Below are positions 8,902 through 16,581 of a DNA stretch of 58,866 nucleotides, in pieces; positions within the stretch are counted from its first letter, which is position 1, and each line of letters opens with the position of its first letter. A model generated the notes under the pieces. It was not told where the DNA came from, did no database searches, and worked only from the letters and a program-made list of their open reading frames with translations. The stretch comes from Burkholderiales bacterium (lineage in GTDB: Bacteria; Pseudomonadota; Gammaproteobacteria; Burkholderiales; WYBJ01): assembly GCA_020848435.1 (NCBI GenBank), contig JADLAC010000057.1, positions 1-58,866 of the forward strand, written 5' to 3'. The position numbers were made by a program, and so were the translations under genes.

Positions 8902-9363
8902 CTAGAGCGCCTTCAACCGGGCGAGCAGGTCGCTGCTCTCCGGAATGGTGCCGGGCGCGTAGGCATGCGAATGCCTGATGATGCCTTGCGCATCGACCAG
9001 GAACACCGAGCGCGCATCCATGCCGCGTTCGTCATTGAACACACCATAGGCTTTGCCGATCGCGCCATGCGGCCAGTAATCGGACAGAAGGGGGAAGGGC
9101 AGGCCGCCGAGGTGCTCTGCCCAGGCCTTGAGGCTCGGCACCGGGTCGGCACTGATCTGCAGAATCTCTACGCCAAGCTGCTTGAATTCGTCGTAGTTCG
9201 CACGGAACCCGAGGACTTGGTTCTTTCACCCGCCCGTGAACGCAAAGGGCAAGAACGTGACGACGGTCTTACTGCCTTTGAAGCTCGCCAGGGCGTACGG
9301 TTTATCCAGATGCGAAGCAAGCGCGAACTCGGGCGCTTGCGTTCCGGGTTGCAATGCAGGCAT
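8902..9363 (-). CDS. Selenocysteine-containing peroxiredoxin (in-frame UGA at the peroxidatic position)
   Basis: AhpE/BCP-like peroxiredoxin, 153 residues if TGA at 9226-9228 is read as selenocysteine (residue 46). The protein starts at ATG 9363 behind GAGGAG. The sequence before the TGA (LPFAFTGG) and after it (KNQVLGFRANYDEF) is continuous in one frame, so this is not a frameshift. The TGA falls exactly where the peroxidatic Cys belongs in the PxxxTxxC signature (P39, T43, U46). The conserved Arg follows in DARSVFLVD. The rest of the fold is complete to TAG at 8902-8904. A SECIS-like hairpin lies 11-32 bases downstream of the UGA. Peroxiredoxins with Sec at this site are known in other bacteria. 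The alternative is an inactivating nonsense mutation or a sequencing error; no selA/B/C gene is in this window. Confidence 0.78.
9191..9212 (-). promoter_or_regulatory. Candidate bacterial SECIS element
   Basis: In the mRNA, bases 14-35 after the UGA fold into a hairpin: eight pairs (one G-U), a single bulged A in the 3' arm and a five-base apical loop CGUGC at 9200-9204. The loop begins 22 bases after the UGA and has G as its second base, which agrees with the published bacterial SECIS rules of loop distance and a G among the first two loop bases. I folded it by eye; a weaker competing hairpin (GAACC/GGUUC) lies closer to the UGA. Confidence 0.5.
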
Positions 9364-9629
9364 GCGGTCTCCTCGATTGTGGCGGGCGACAGGGCCCATG
9401 ATAGTGTCCTAAGTCCGAAGGGCGCGGCGATTGCAGGCGTGGCCAAGCAGCGGCGAACCTCGGACTCAGGGCATTAGGGTACGTCATCCGGCGCGCGCGC
9501 GATACAATGTCCGCGCCGAAACAGGCCAGCTCGCAAACGCGGTTCCCGTCGTTACGGCGCATCCGCGCAACATTTTCGCAGCGCCGACGCGGCGAGCTCG
9601 ACCCGGCGACGCGATCCTTACGAGACGAC

Positions 9630-10328
9630 ATGAGCGAGCCGATCACCGTGATGGCCACCGCGGCCGTGCACGAAGCATTCAAGGACTTGCTGCCGGCATT
9701 CGAGTCGAGCACGGGTCTGCGCGTCGCGCCGCTGTGGATGCCGACCGTCGACATGATCGCGCGCCTGCGCAGCGGTGCGGTCGTCGATGTCGTGCTGCTC
9801 TCCGGCGCCGCGATCGACGACTTGACGGCGAGCGGCGTGATCGCGCTCCCCAGCCGCGCCGACATCGTTCGATCGAGCGTCGGCATGGCGGTACGTGCCG
9901 GGGCGCCCAAGCCCGATATCGGCTCGACGGAGGCGTTCACGCGCAGCGTGCTGGCGGCGACATCGATCGCGTATTCGACCGGTCCGAGCGGCGTCTATAT
10001 CGCCGCGCTGTTCGAGCGGCTCGGCGTCGCGTCGCAGCTGCGCGATCGGGTGCGGCAAGTCAAAGGCATACCCGTAGGCAGCCTGGTGGCGCGCGGAGAG
10101 GCGCAGATCGGTTTCCAGCAAGTGAGCGAGCTCCTGCCGGTGGCGGGCATCGAGCTGCTCGGTCCCCTGCCTGCCGCGATCGAATGCGTGACCGTGTTCG
10201 CCGCCGGCGTTCATGTCGAGTCGCGCCAGGTCGAGCCGGCGCGGCGCTTGATCAGCTTCCTGCGCTCGCCCGAAGCCGCTGCCGTCTTCCTGCGCACCGG
10301 GCTCGATCCCGTGCGCGCTGGCGGCTAG
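9630..10328 (+). CDS. ModA-like substrate-binding domain protein without signal peptide
   Basis: A type-2 periplasmic-binding fold of 232 residues resembling molybdate-binding ModA proteins: an early ATAAVHEAFKDLLPAFESSTG segment, the YSTGPSGVYIAALFERLG motif and a late SPEAAAVFLRTGLDPV ending. From ATG 9630 there is no signal peptide. The frame is open to 9507 upstream, but that extension is arginine-rich with no hydrophobic core, so export is not supported either way. There are no ModB or ModC genes beside it. Such orphan soluble forms are common; the ligand and role are unknown. Confidence 0.75.
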   Translation: MSEPITVMATAAVHEAFKDLLPAFESSTGLRVAPLWMPTVDMIARLRSGAVVDVVLLSGAAIDDLTASGVIALPSRADIVRSSVGMAVRAGAPKPDIGSTEAFTRSVLAATSIAYSTGPSGVYIAALFERLGVASQLRDRVRQVKGIPVGSLVARGEAQIGFQQVSELLPVAGIELLGPLPAAIECVTVFAAGVHVESRQVEPARRLISFLRSPEAAAVFLRTGLDPVRAGG

Positions 10329-10404
10329 GGCTTCGCGGATCGCGCGCCGATGTGATCCCTGCCGTTACAATCGGCGTCCTAACCGATTAGCGCGAGGTGT
10401 AGCG

Positions 10405-11328
10405 ATGAAAGCAGCGTACTTCATGCAGCACGGCGGTCCCGAGGTGATGCGCTACGGCGATGTCCCCGATCCCGTCGCGGGCGCGGGCGAGGTCCTGGTG
10501 GACATTCACGCCGCCAGTGTCAACGGCGCGGATTGGAAAGTGCGCGCCGGCAGCTATCGCAAGCTGCCGTGCTTTCCCTATGTTCCGGGTCGCGACTTCT
10601 CGGGCGTGATCGGCTCGGTCGGCGCCGGGGTCGAGGACTTCAAACCCGGCGATCCGGTGTTCGGCGTGTGCGAGGTGACGCAGGAGGGCGCGTATGCCGA
10701 AAAGATCGCCATCAAGTCCGAGCTGGTGGCGCGCAAGCCGCAAGGCCTGTCGCACGAGGCGTGCGCCGCGGTCGCGTTGATCGGTTTGACCGCGCTGGTG
10801 TCGATCGAGGATACGCTCGCACTGAAGCCGGGCGAGACCATCCTGATCCAGGGCGGCGCGGGCGGCGTGGCCGGTTTCGCCATCCAGGTCGCCAAGCACA
10901 TCGGTGCGCGCGTCGTCACGACCACCAGCGCCGCCAATGTCGACTACGTGCGCGCCCTGGGCGCCGATCAGGTGATCGACTACAACGCGCAGGACTTCAC
11001 CCGCATCGTCTCGGGCTGCGACGCCGTGTTCGAGACGGTGGGCGGCGAAGTGGCGCAGCGCTCTTTCGCCGTGCTGCGCCCGGGCGGGCGGGCGGCGTTC
11101 ATCGCCTCGGGGAACGCGGTGCCCGTTTCGCCGCGTGCCGACGTAACGGCGCTACGGCCCAACGTCGCGCGCGACCGGCCGCATCTGGAGCGCATCGCGT
11201 ACCTGGTCGAACGTGGCGCGGTGCGCGTGCCCGAAATGAAGCTCTATCCTCTATCCCAAGCGGCCGCCGCGCATGCGCTGAGCCAAGGCCGCCACCTGCG
11301 CGGCAAGCTGGTGTTCCAAGTGCGCTAG
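10405..11328 (+). CDS. Zinc-independent MDR-family NADPH:quinone oxidoreductase
   Basis: Medium-chain dehydrogenase/reductase of 307 residues. The N-terminal GroES-like domain (about 1-120) includes AASVNGADWKVRAG and the cofactor domain has the loop ILIQGGAGGVAGFAIQVAKH. It lacks the structural-zinc cysteine cluster and the catalytic-zinc ligands, as in quinone oxidoreductases of the QorA type. C-terminal residues match the AAAHALSQGRHLRGKLVF motif. ATG 10405 is the first start after the short leader with GAGG. Electron acceptor unknown; a quinone or enone is likely from the family. Confidence 0.87.
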   Translation: MKAAYFMQHGGPEVMRYGDVPDPVAGAGEVLVDIHAASVNGADWKVRAGSYRKLPCFPYVPGRDFSGVIGSVGAGVEDFKPGDPVFGVCEVTQEGAYAEKIAIKSELVARKPQGLSHEACAAVALIGLTALVSIEDTLALKPGETILIQGGAGGVAGFAIQVAKHIGARVVTTTSAANVDYVRALGADQVIDYNAQDFTRIVSGCDAVFETVGGEVAQRSFAVLRPGGRAAFIASGNAVPVSPRADVTALRPNVARDRPHLERIAYLVERGAVRVPEMKLYPLSQAAAAHALSQGRHLRGKLVFQVR

Positions 11329-11435
11329 GGCGCGGCCCAGCGGCACGCGCAATCCGTCAAGCGGCGACCGGGACTAGACGAGGCGGGCGCGGGCCCGAGC
11401 GAGCATAGGCGCACGTCAGGCGCCGAGGAGACAGC

Positions 11436-11906
11436 GTGACAGTCAGTCGCATGGATAACGTCGGCATCGTGGTGGACGACATCGATTCCACCATTGAGTT
11501 CTTCACCGAACTTGGCCTTAGGCTGGAAGGGCGAACGCTGGTCGAAGGAGAATGGGCTGGGCGCATCACCGGACTTGGTACGCAACGCGTCGAGATCGCC
11601 ATGATGGTTACTCCCGACAGTCATAGCCGGCTCGAGATTTCACGATTTCTAGAGCCACCTGTCGTTGCTGATCATCGGAACGCCCCAGTAAACGCTCTTG
11701 GTTACCTGCGCATCATGTTCGCTGTGGAGAACCTTGACGATACGCTTGCCCGGCTCGGCAAGCGCGGCGCACAGCTCGTCGGCGAAGTGGTCCAGTATGA
11801 AGACATGTATCGGCTCTGCTACATCCGGGGACCCGAGGGAATTCTCATTGGGCTTGCCCAACAGCTCGGGCAGCAGAGTTCCCGAGCGAACCCCGTAGGA
11901 CGGTGA
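11436..11906 (+). CDS. VOC (glyoxalase/bleomycin-resistance) superfamily protein
   Basis: Metal-dependent or binding protein of 156 residues with the paired beta-alpha-beta-beta-beta repeat: MDNVGIVVDDIDSTIEFFTELGL at the start and LGYLRIMFAVENLDDTLARLGKRGA in the middle, ending with YIRGPEGILIGLAQQLG. The start is GTG 11436, chosen for GAGGAG four bases upstream. The pattern of one glutamate near the end (GPEGI) matches VOC dioxygenase or lyase family members, but the reaction is not predictable. A stretch of about 150 bp without a gene follows. Confidence 0.82.
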   Translation: MTVSRMDNVGIVVDDIDSTIEFFTELGLRLEGRTLVEGEWAGRITGLGTQRVEIAMMVTPDSHSRLEISRFLEPPVVADHRNAPVNALGYLRIMFAVENLDDTLARLGKRGAQLVGEVVQYEDMYRLCYIRGPEGILIGLAQQLGQQSSRANPVGR

Positions 11907-12063
11907 GCTGTGAGAGTCTATTGCATTGGCGTCTGACATCCGGTTGCAGCGCACGGTCCGCTACGCGGCCCATCGCTGAACCGGAACGGTATGCATGGGC
12001 TGCGCGCTTGCATCGGCCCGCTCGGCACGCCGCCCTCGGGATTCCACGGCGCGCGGCCGCGCG

Positions 12064-12807
12064 TCATTTGACGCGCCGAGGCGGCGCTGCTGTCTTGACC
12101 GGGGGCCAGATGCGTGCCGCTACGGCCGGTGAGCCGGGCGCATGTACCAGCTTCGAGACCACCGCGTGGGTCCACGCCGCGTTTCTCTTGTCTTTGGCTT
12201 CGTGCGCGCGAAAGTGCCGGCTGCGTTCCTCCAGGGAGGTGAACTCGTAGAGCACGCCATGCTTGGCCCAGCCGGAGACCGACACCATCTTGCGAATAGC
12301 GACTCCACCCGGCAGCGCGCCAAAGCCCGGCAAACGCAATTGCGCATACCACGACAGTAGCTCGTCCTCGTCCTGGTAGCGGCCGGCGTTGAAATTGCCG
12401 AGCTGAATACCCGGCGCCAGCGTGTACCTGCCTTCGCGGCGGCGCGCGTCGGCGCCGGGGGCACGCGCCTCCTCGGTGAAGAGATTCACGCGTTCACCCA
12501 CGCGCAACGCCAGCATGTCGCGCTCGCGCGCGCCGGGCTTGGCCCGAAACGGCGTGAGGCCGGCGAATACGTGCGCGTCCGCGCCGGCAACGATGAATAT
12601 GTAGCCCGTGCCGCCGGGCAGAGCCTCATCGGTATGTCGCAAGTGGGCGAGCGGCTTTTCGTTCTCATCCACGCGGTAGTGGGCGGCGCTGAGGATGCCG
12701 GGCAGCCCCAGCAGCTTGGGGATGTGCTTGCCGTGCAGCCATGCGAGATAGCGGTCGCGGTCCTTTTCGGCCAGATCGTACCAGCTGATCCAGAGTGCTC
12801 GATCCAA
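12064..12807 (-). CDS. Uncharacterised protein, possible dimeric alpha/beta-barrel fold
   Basis: A 247-residue soluble protein that I do not recognise as a named family. The N-terminal half (WISWYDLAEKDRDRYLAWLHG and the HIPKLLGLPGILSAAHY run) and the C-terminal half (GVAIRKMVSVSGWAKHGVLYEF) each resemble a ferredoxin-like dimeric alpha/beta-barrel module of the EthD/DUF4286 kind, so it may be a tandem duplication. The start is probably TTG 12807 because a perfect AAGGAGG lies five bases upstream; a longer reading from GTG 12843 would place that Shine-Dalgarno inside the coding region. It diverges from the Bug gene. Confidence 0.7.
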   Translation of the reverse strand: MDRALWISWYDLAEKDRDRYLAWLHGKHIPKLLGLPGILSAAHYRVDENEKPLAHLRHTDEALPGGTGYIFIVAGADAHVFAGLTPFRAKPGARERDMLALRVGERVNLFTEEARAPGADARRREGRYTLAPGIQLGNFNAGRYQDEDELLSWYAQLRLPGFGALPGGVAIRKMVSVSGWAKHGVLYEFTSLEERSRHFRAHEAKDKRNAAWTHAVVSKLVHAPGSPAVAARIWPPVKTAAPPRRVK

Positions 12808-13008
12808 GATCTCCTCCTTGAGCGATGACAGCGGGTTATTCACGCTAGCTTAACACCGGCGCGAGAGGCCGACTCCGGGATCGGCGGGCGCCGAGAGGGC
12901 GCGCCCCTCGCGCGCGTATGGGCGCGCGATCGATCCGATCATGGCGGCGGTGTAACATCGCCCCAAAGCATCGCCGTGCACGACACGAGCTTCGGAGGAG
13001 AAGCGCCC

Positions 13009-13977
13009 ATGTACGCTCGCTATTCGATCCTGGCCATGGTCGCGGCGGCCGGCGCGTTGGCCGTGCCGGCGCTCGCGCAGCATTGGCCGGCACGTCCGAT
13101 CCGAATCATCGTGCCCTTTGCCCCGGGAGGCGGCGTCGATACGGTGACGCGATTACTGGCGCAGAAGATGGGCGACGCGCTGGGCGCGCAGATCGTCACC
13201 GAGAATCGCGCCGGGGGCGGTGGCATGATCGGCGCGGAGCTGGTGGCCAAGGCCGCGCCGGATGGCTACACCTTGCTCACCTCGGCGCCCGAGTTCTCGG
13301 TCAATCCGGCCTTGCGCGCCAAGCTGCCGTACGATCCGCTCGCCGATTTCGCCTTCGTCTCGCAGCTCACCTCGGGTCAGTTCCTGCTCGCGCGCCATCC
13401 CTCGGTGCCCGCGGCCAGCGTGCAGGCGTTGATCGCGCTGGCGAAGGCGCGACCCGATCGCCTCACCTACGGCTCCTCGGGCGCGGGCGGCATCAACCAC
13501 CTTGCCGGTGAGCTGTTCCGTTCCATGGCCGGCATGCAATGGGTGCACGTGCCGTTCAAGGGCGCGGGGCCGGCCACGGTCGCGCTGATGGGGGGCGAAG
13601 TCGATTACATCTTCTCCAGCACCACCGCGCTGCTCGGGCCGGTCCAGGCAGGGCGCATACGCGCCGTCGCGGTGACGGGCAGCAAGCGGTTTCAATCGCT
13701 GCCCGACGTACCGACCATCGCCGAGGCAGGCCTGCCGGGCTACGAGGTGAGCGGTTGGTACGGCTTCTACGCGCCTGCCAGGACCCCGGCCGAGATCATC
13801 CGGCGCTTGCAAGCCGAAGCAGCCCGTGCCTTGAGCCTCACCGACGTCAAGGACAAGCTCGCCGTGGCGGGGAACGAGCCGATCGGCAGCAGTCCCGAAG
13901 CCTTCGCCGCTTTCGTGCGCACCGAGATCGCGAAGTGGACCAAGGTGGTGAAGGAAACGGGCATGCGCATCGATTGA
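13009..13977 (+). CDS. Bug-family periplasmic solute-binding protein (TctC-like)
   Basis: Secreted receptor of 322 residues. Residues 1-24 form a signal peptide ending in ALAQ. The mature part opens with WPARPIRIIVPFAPGGGVDTVTR, the ligand loop of Bug receptors, and has the second signature HVPFKGAGPATVALMGGEVDY and the late ALPGYEVSGWYGFYAPART-type strand. The start ATG at 13009 follows GGAGGAG. These proteins deliver carboxylates to TctAB. The receptor is convergent with tctBA just 16 bp away instead of preceding them, so expression is not through one operon. The ligand is unknown. Confidence 0.92.
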   Translation: MYARYSILAMVAAAGALAVPALAQHWPARPIRIIVPFAPGGGVDTVTRLLAQKMGDALGAQIVTENRAGGGGMIGAELVAKAAPDGYTLLTSAPEFSVNPALRAKLPYDPLADFAFVSQLTSGQFLLARHPSVPAASVQALIALAKARPDRLTYGSSGAGGINHLAGELFRSMAGMQWVHVPFKGAGPATVALMGGEVDYIFSSTTALLGPVQAGRIRAVAVTGSKRFQSLPDVPTIAEAGLPGYEVSGWYGFYAPARTPAEIIRRLQAEAARALSLTDVKDKLAVAGNEPIGSSPEAFAAFVRTEIAKWTKVVKETGMRID

Positions 13978-13993
13978 CGCCTGCCCGTTGCCT

Positions 13994-15517
13994 TCACGCC
14001 GCGTCGGCGGCCAGCACTTCCTTGCGCTTGTTGACGACCGCCGGTATGACCATCACGCACAGCAGCAGCGCGGTCGCGATCAGGAATCCGGCGCTGATCG
14101 GGCGCGTGGCGAACACCGTCGGATCGCCGCGCGAGATCAATAGCGCACGGCGCAGATTCTCTTCCATCAGCGGGCCGAGCACGAAAGCGAGGATGAGCGG
14201 AGCGGGCTCGCACTTCAGCTTCACGAACACGTAGCCGAGGAAGCCGAACAGCACCATCATGTAGAGATCGAGCGACGCGTTGTTCAAGCTGTAGACGCCG
14301 ATCGCCATGAACATCATGATGGCGGGGAACAACAACCGGTACGGCACCGTGAGCAGCTTCACCCACAGGCCGACCAGCGGCAGATTCAGAATCACCAGCA
14401 TGGCGTTGCCGATCCACATGCTGGCGATGAGCCCCCAGAAGAGATCGGGACGCTGGGTCATCACCTGCGGTCCGGGCGCGATGCCCTGGATCGTCAATGC
14501 CCCCAGCATAAGCGCCATGGTGGCGCTGCCGGGGATACCCAGCGTGAGCGTCGGGATGAATGCGCACTGTGCGGCGGCATTGTTCGCCGATTCCGGACCC
14601 GCGACACCCTCGATCGCGCCCTTGCCGAAGCGCGACGGATCCTTCGCCAGCTTCTTCTCCAGCGCATAGGCGGAGAAGGCCGCGATGGTGGGACCGGCGC
14701 CGGGCAGCGCGCCGAAGAACGAGCCGATCGCCGTGCCGCGGACGACGGGTTTCCAGGCGAGCCTCAGGTCGTTCTTGGTCGGATAGAGGTGTTTGATCTT
14801 CTGGAACAGCAGGTCGCGCGCGCCGCCGCCCTGCTCCAGGTTGGAGACGATTTCGGCGAAGCCGAACAAGCCCATGGCGATTACCGTGAAGCTGATGCCA
14901 TCGGTCAAACCCGCGATGCCGAACGAGAAGCGCGCCATGCCGGAGTTGACATCGGTGCCGACGATACCGAGGATGAGCCCCAGGAGAATCATCGCCAGCG
15001 CCTTGACGAGCGAGCCGTAAGCCAGCACGGCCGAGGCCACCAGGCCCATCACCATGAGCGAAAAGTATTCGGCGGCGCCGAACTGGAGCGCGACTTCGGC
15101 CAGCGGCGGGCCGAAACGCGCGATCAGGATCGTGCCGACGGTGCCCGCGATGAACGAGCCGATCGCCGCGATCGCCAGGGCGGGGCCCGCGCGTCCCTGC
15201 TTGGCCATTTCGTGGCCATCGATACAGGTCACCACCGAGGCCGATTCGCCGGGCAGCTTGACCAGGATGGCGGTGGTCGAGCCGCCGTACTGGCAGCCGT
15301 AATAGATGCCGGAGAGCATGATCAAGGCGGGCACCGCCGGCAGGTTGAACGTGATCGGCAGCAACATCGCGATGGTGGCGAGCGGCCCGATCCCGGGCAG
15401 CACGCCGATCAGCGTACCGAGGAATACGCCGATGAAGCAGTACATCAGGTTCTGCAGGCTCAGCGCGACCGAAAAGCCGTGGTACAGGTTGGGAAACAGG
15501 TGAATGAGCTCTTCCAT
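13994..15517 (-). CDS. tctA: Tripartite tricarboxylate transporter large permease TctA
   Basis: Polytopic inner-membrane protein of 507 residues with about a dozen hydrophobic helices. The two TctA signature segments are clear: GTLIGVLPGIGPLATIAMLLP near the start and GSFFGALPGAGPTIAAFSAY in the middle, along with YGGSTTAILVKLPGE and LGIPGSATMALMLGAL. It couples carboxylate import to the proton or sodium gradient. It starts two bases after the tctB stop (TGA-TC-ATG), so translation is coupled. The long open frame extending upstream is the overlap with tctB and not part of the protein. Confidence 0.93.
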   Translation of the reverse strand: MEELIHLFPNLYHGFSVALSLQNLMYCFIGVFLGTLIGVLPGIGPLATIAMLLPITFNLPAVPALIMLSGIYYGCQYGGSTTAILVKLPGESASVVTCIDGHEMAKQGRAGPALAIAAIGSFIAGTVGTILIARFGPPLAEVALQFGAAEYFSLMVMGLVASAVLAYGSLVKALAMILLGLILGIVGTDVNSGMARFSFGIAGLTDGISFTVIAMGLFGFAEIVSNLEQGGGARDLLFQKIKHLYPTKNDLRLAWKPVVRGTAIGSFFGALPGAGPTIAAFSAYALEKKLAKDPSRFGKGAIEGVAGPESANNAAAQCAFIPTLTLGIPGSATMALMLGALTIQGIAPGPQVMTQRPDLFWGLIASMWIGNAMLVILNLPLVGLWVKLLTVPYRLLFPAIMMFMAIGVYSLNNASLDLYMMVLFGFLGYVFVKLKCEPAPLILAFVLGPLMEENLRRALLISRGDPTVFATRPISAGFLIATALLLCVMVIPAVVNKRKEVLAADAA

Positions 15518-15519
15518 GA

Positions 15520-15975
15520 TCAATACCACCAGAACAACTGATACGGCAGGCCGATGCCGTAGATGAACACCCCGACGGCGCCCGCGACGAGCACGACCGT
15601 GAGCAGGATGACTTCGGGCAGTTTGAACTCGCGTCCGGCCAGGGTGCTCAGCACGATCAGGATGAGCAGCGAGGGAATGAAGCCGAACGAATCCATCGCG
15701 AACCCGAACAGGATTATGCCCACGCCCAGCACGACCAGCGGACGAAACGCCCACTTGCCGATACGCTCGCGTTCTCCGAACAATCCCTTGGCGGCGATGA
15801 TCACGCCGAACAGCGTCATGAGGATGCCGAGATAGTGCGGGAAGTAACCCGGACCCATGCGCATCGCGCTGCCCATCGGGTAGTCACGGGAGAAGAACAC
15901 CGCCGCGACGCCGAATGTGATGAACATGACTCCCGCCCAGAAGTCAGCGTTATCCCAAAGCTTGCCGAGCTTCAT
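15520..15975 (-). CDS. tctB: Tripartite tricarboxylate transporter small permease TctB
   Basis: A 151-residue inner-membrane protein with four predicted helices. Its N-terminal segment (DFWAGVMFITFGVAAVFFSRDYPMG) and the MGPGYFPHYLGILMTLFGVII motif are typical of TctB. It forms the transporter with the downstream TctA. ATG 15975 is preceded by AGGAGG. It is the first gene of the tctBA pair; the matching Bug receptor is convergent on the other side. Confidence 0.88.
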   Translation of the reverse strand: MKLGKLWDNADFWAGVMFITFGVAAVFFSRDYPMGSAMRMGPGYFPHYLGILMTLFGVIIAAKGLFGERERIGKWAFRPLVVLGVGIILFGFAMDSFGFIPSLLILIVLSTLAGREFKLPEVILLTVVLVAGAVGVFIYGIGLPYQLFWWY

Positions 15976-16158
15976 TCACCTCCTCCTTACAAGACGTTGC
16001 TTGCATCGACGGTGATTCACCGCCCCGCGGCAGATTAACGCTTCGCTGCTCGGCGCACATCGCCGTGATGCCGTACGGTCGGCTGCGTGCGACGAACATT
16101 TCTACGGTGAGCGCGCACGCGCACGTTCCATGCCTCGACGCCTCGAACCGCGCGGCAA

Positions 16159-16172
16159 GGCACAGGGGTTGC
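16159..16172 (+). promoter_or_regulatory. Candidate sigma-54 promoter (aGGCACA-N4-TTGCg)
   Basis: GG 16159-16160 and GC 16171-16172 are separated by exactly ten bases, with GGCACA and TTGCG as -24 and -12 elements. It lies directly before the small membrane protein gene; the predicted transcript start (about 16184) would favour ATG 16189 over GTG 16177. Confidence 0.5.
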
Positions 16173-16176
16173 GAAC

Positions 16177-16470
16177 GTGAGCGTCGTCATGAGATCAACG
16201 ACGCTACGCAAGCGCTGTGTGCCGGCCGCGACGCTGGAGCTGGGTCGCCGGCTCATGTTGCGCTGTGCGGGTGGATATCTTCTCGCGAGCATCGTTGCGG
16301 CGGCGGTCGGGTTCGCCGGCATGGGACGGCTCTCGCTGTCCGCGCTGGTGTTCGCATTGCTGCTATCGGCGTTGATGCTCGCCGCGGGCCTGCTGTGCAG
16401 CGCGCTCGGCGCGCTTGAGTTTTCCGAGTCGAATGCACACGCGCCCGCGCGCAAGCGCGCTAGGGGCTAA
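16177..16470 (+). CDS. Small two-helix membrane protein (possible DUF3649-like)
   Basis: A 97-residue protein from GTG 16177 (93 from ATG 16189). Residues about 30-85 form two hydrophobic helices (CAGGYLLASIVAAAVGFAG and ALVFALLLSALMLAAGLLCS) flanked by basic tails. The GGYLLAS...A pattern loosely resembles DUF3649 inner-membrane proteins. It sits between tctB and the serine hydrolase, each with its own upstream region. The sigma-54 box ends four bases before the GTG, so a start at ATG 16189 or later is likelier if that promoter is used. Function unknown. Confidence 0.5.
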   Translation: MSVVMRSTTLRKRCVPAATLELGRRLMLRCAGGYLLASIVAAAVGFAGMGRLSLSALVFALLLSALMLAAGLLCSALGALEFSESNAHAPARKRARG

Positions 16471-16532
16471 GAACCGATCGGCCACGCTCGAGCGTGCGCC
16501 ACTGTCCGACGCCAGCGCGTGGGTCTGCTCAT

Positions 16533-16546
16533 GGCATCGAATTTGC
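16533..16546 (+). promoter_or_regulatory. Candidate sigma-54 promoter (TGGCATC-N4-TTGCT)
   Basis: GG at 16533-16534 and GC at 16545-16546, spacing ten. The -12 element TTGCT is perfect and -24 is TGGCATC. It lies 35 bases before the start of the serine hydrolase gene. Confidence 0.6.
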
Positions 16547-16581
16547 TGCATAGCGCGATCCGTCGATGCTTAGAGAAGTGA

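Noticed and set aside
8902..9141. A separate 79-residue protein starting at ATG 9141
   Set aside because: It is only the C-terminal half of the peroxiredoxin; the in-frame UGA at 9226-9228 split it. Described as one gene with selenocysteine.
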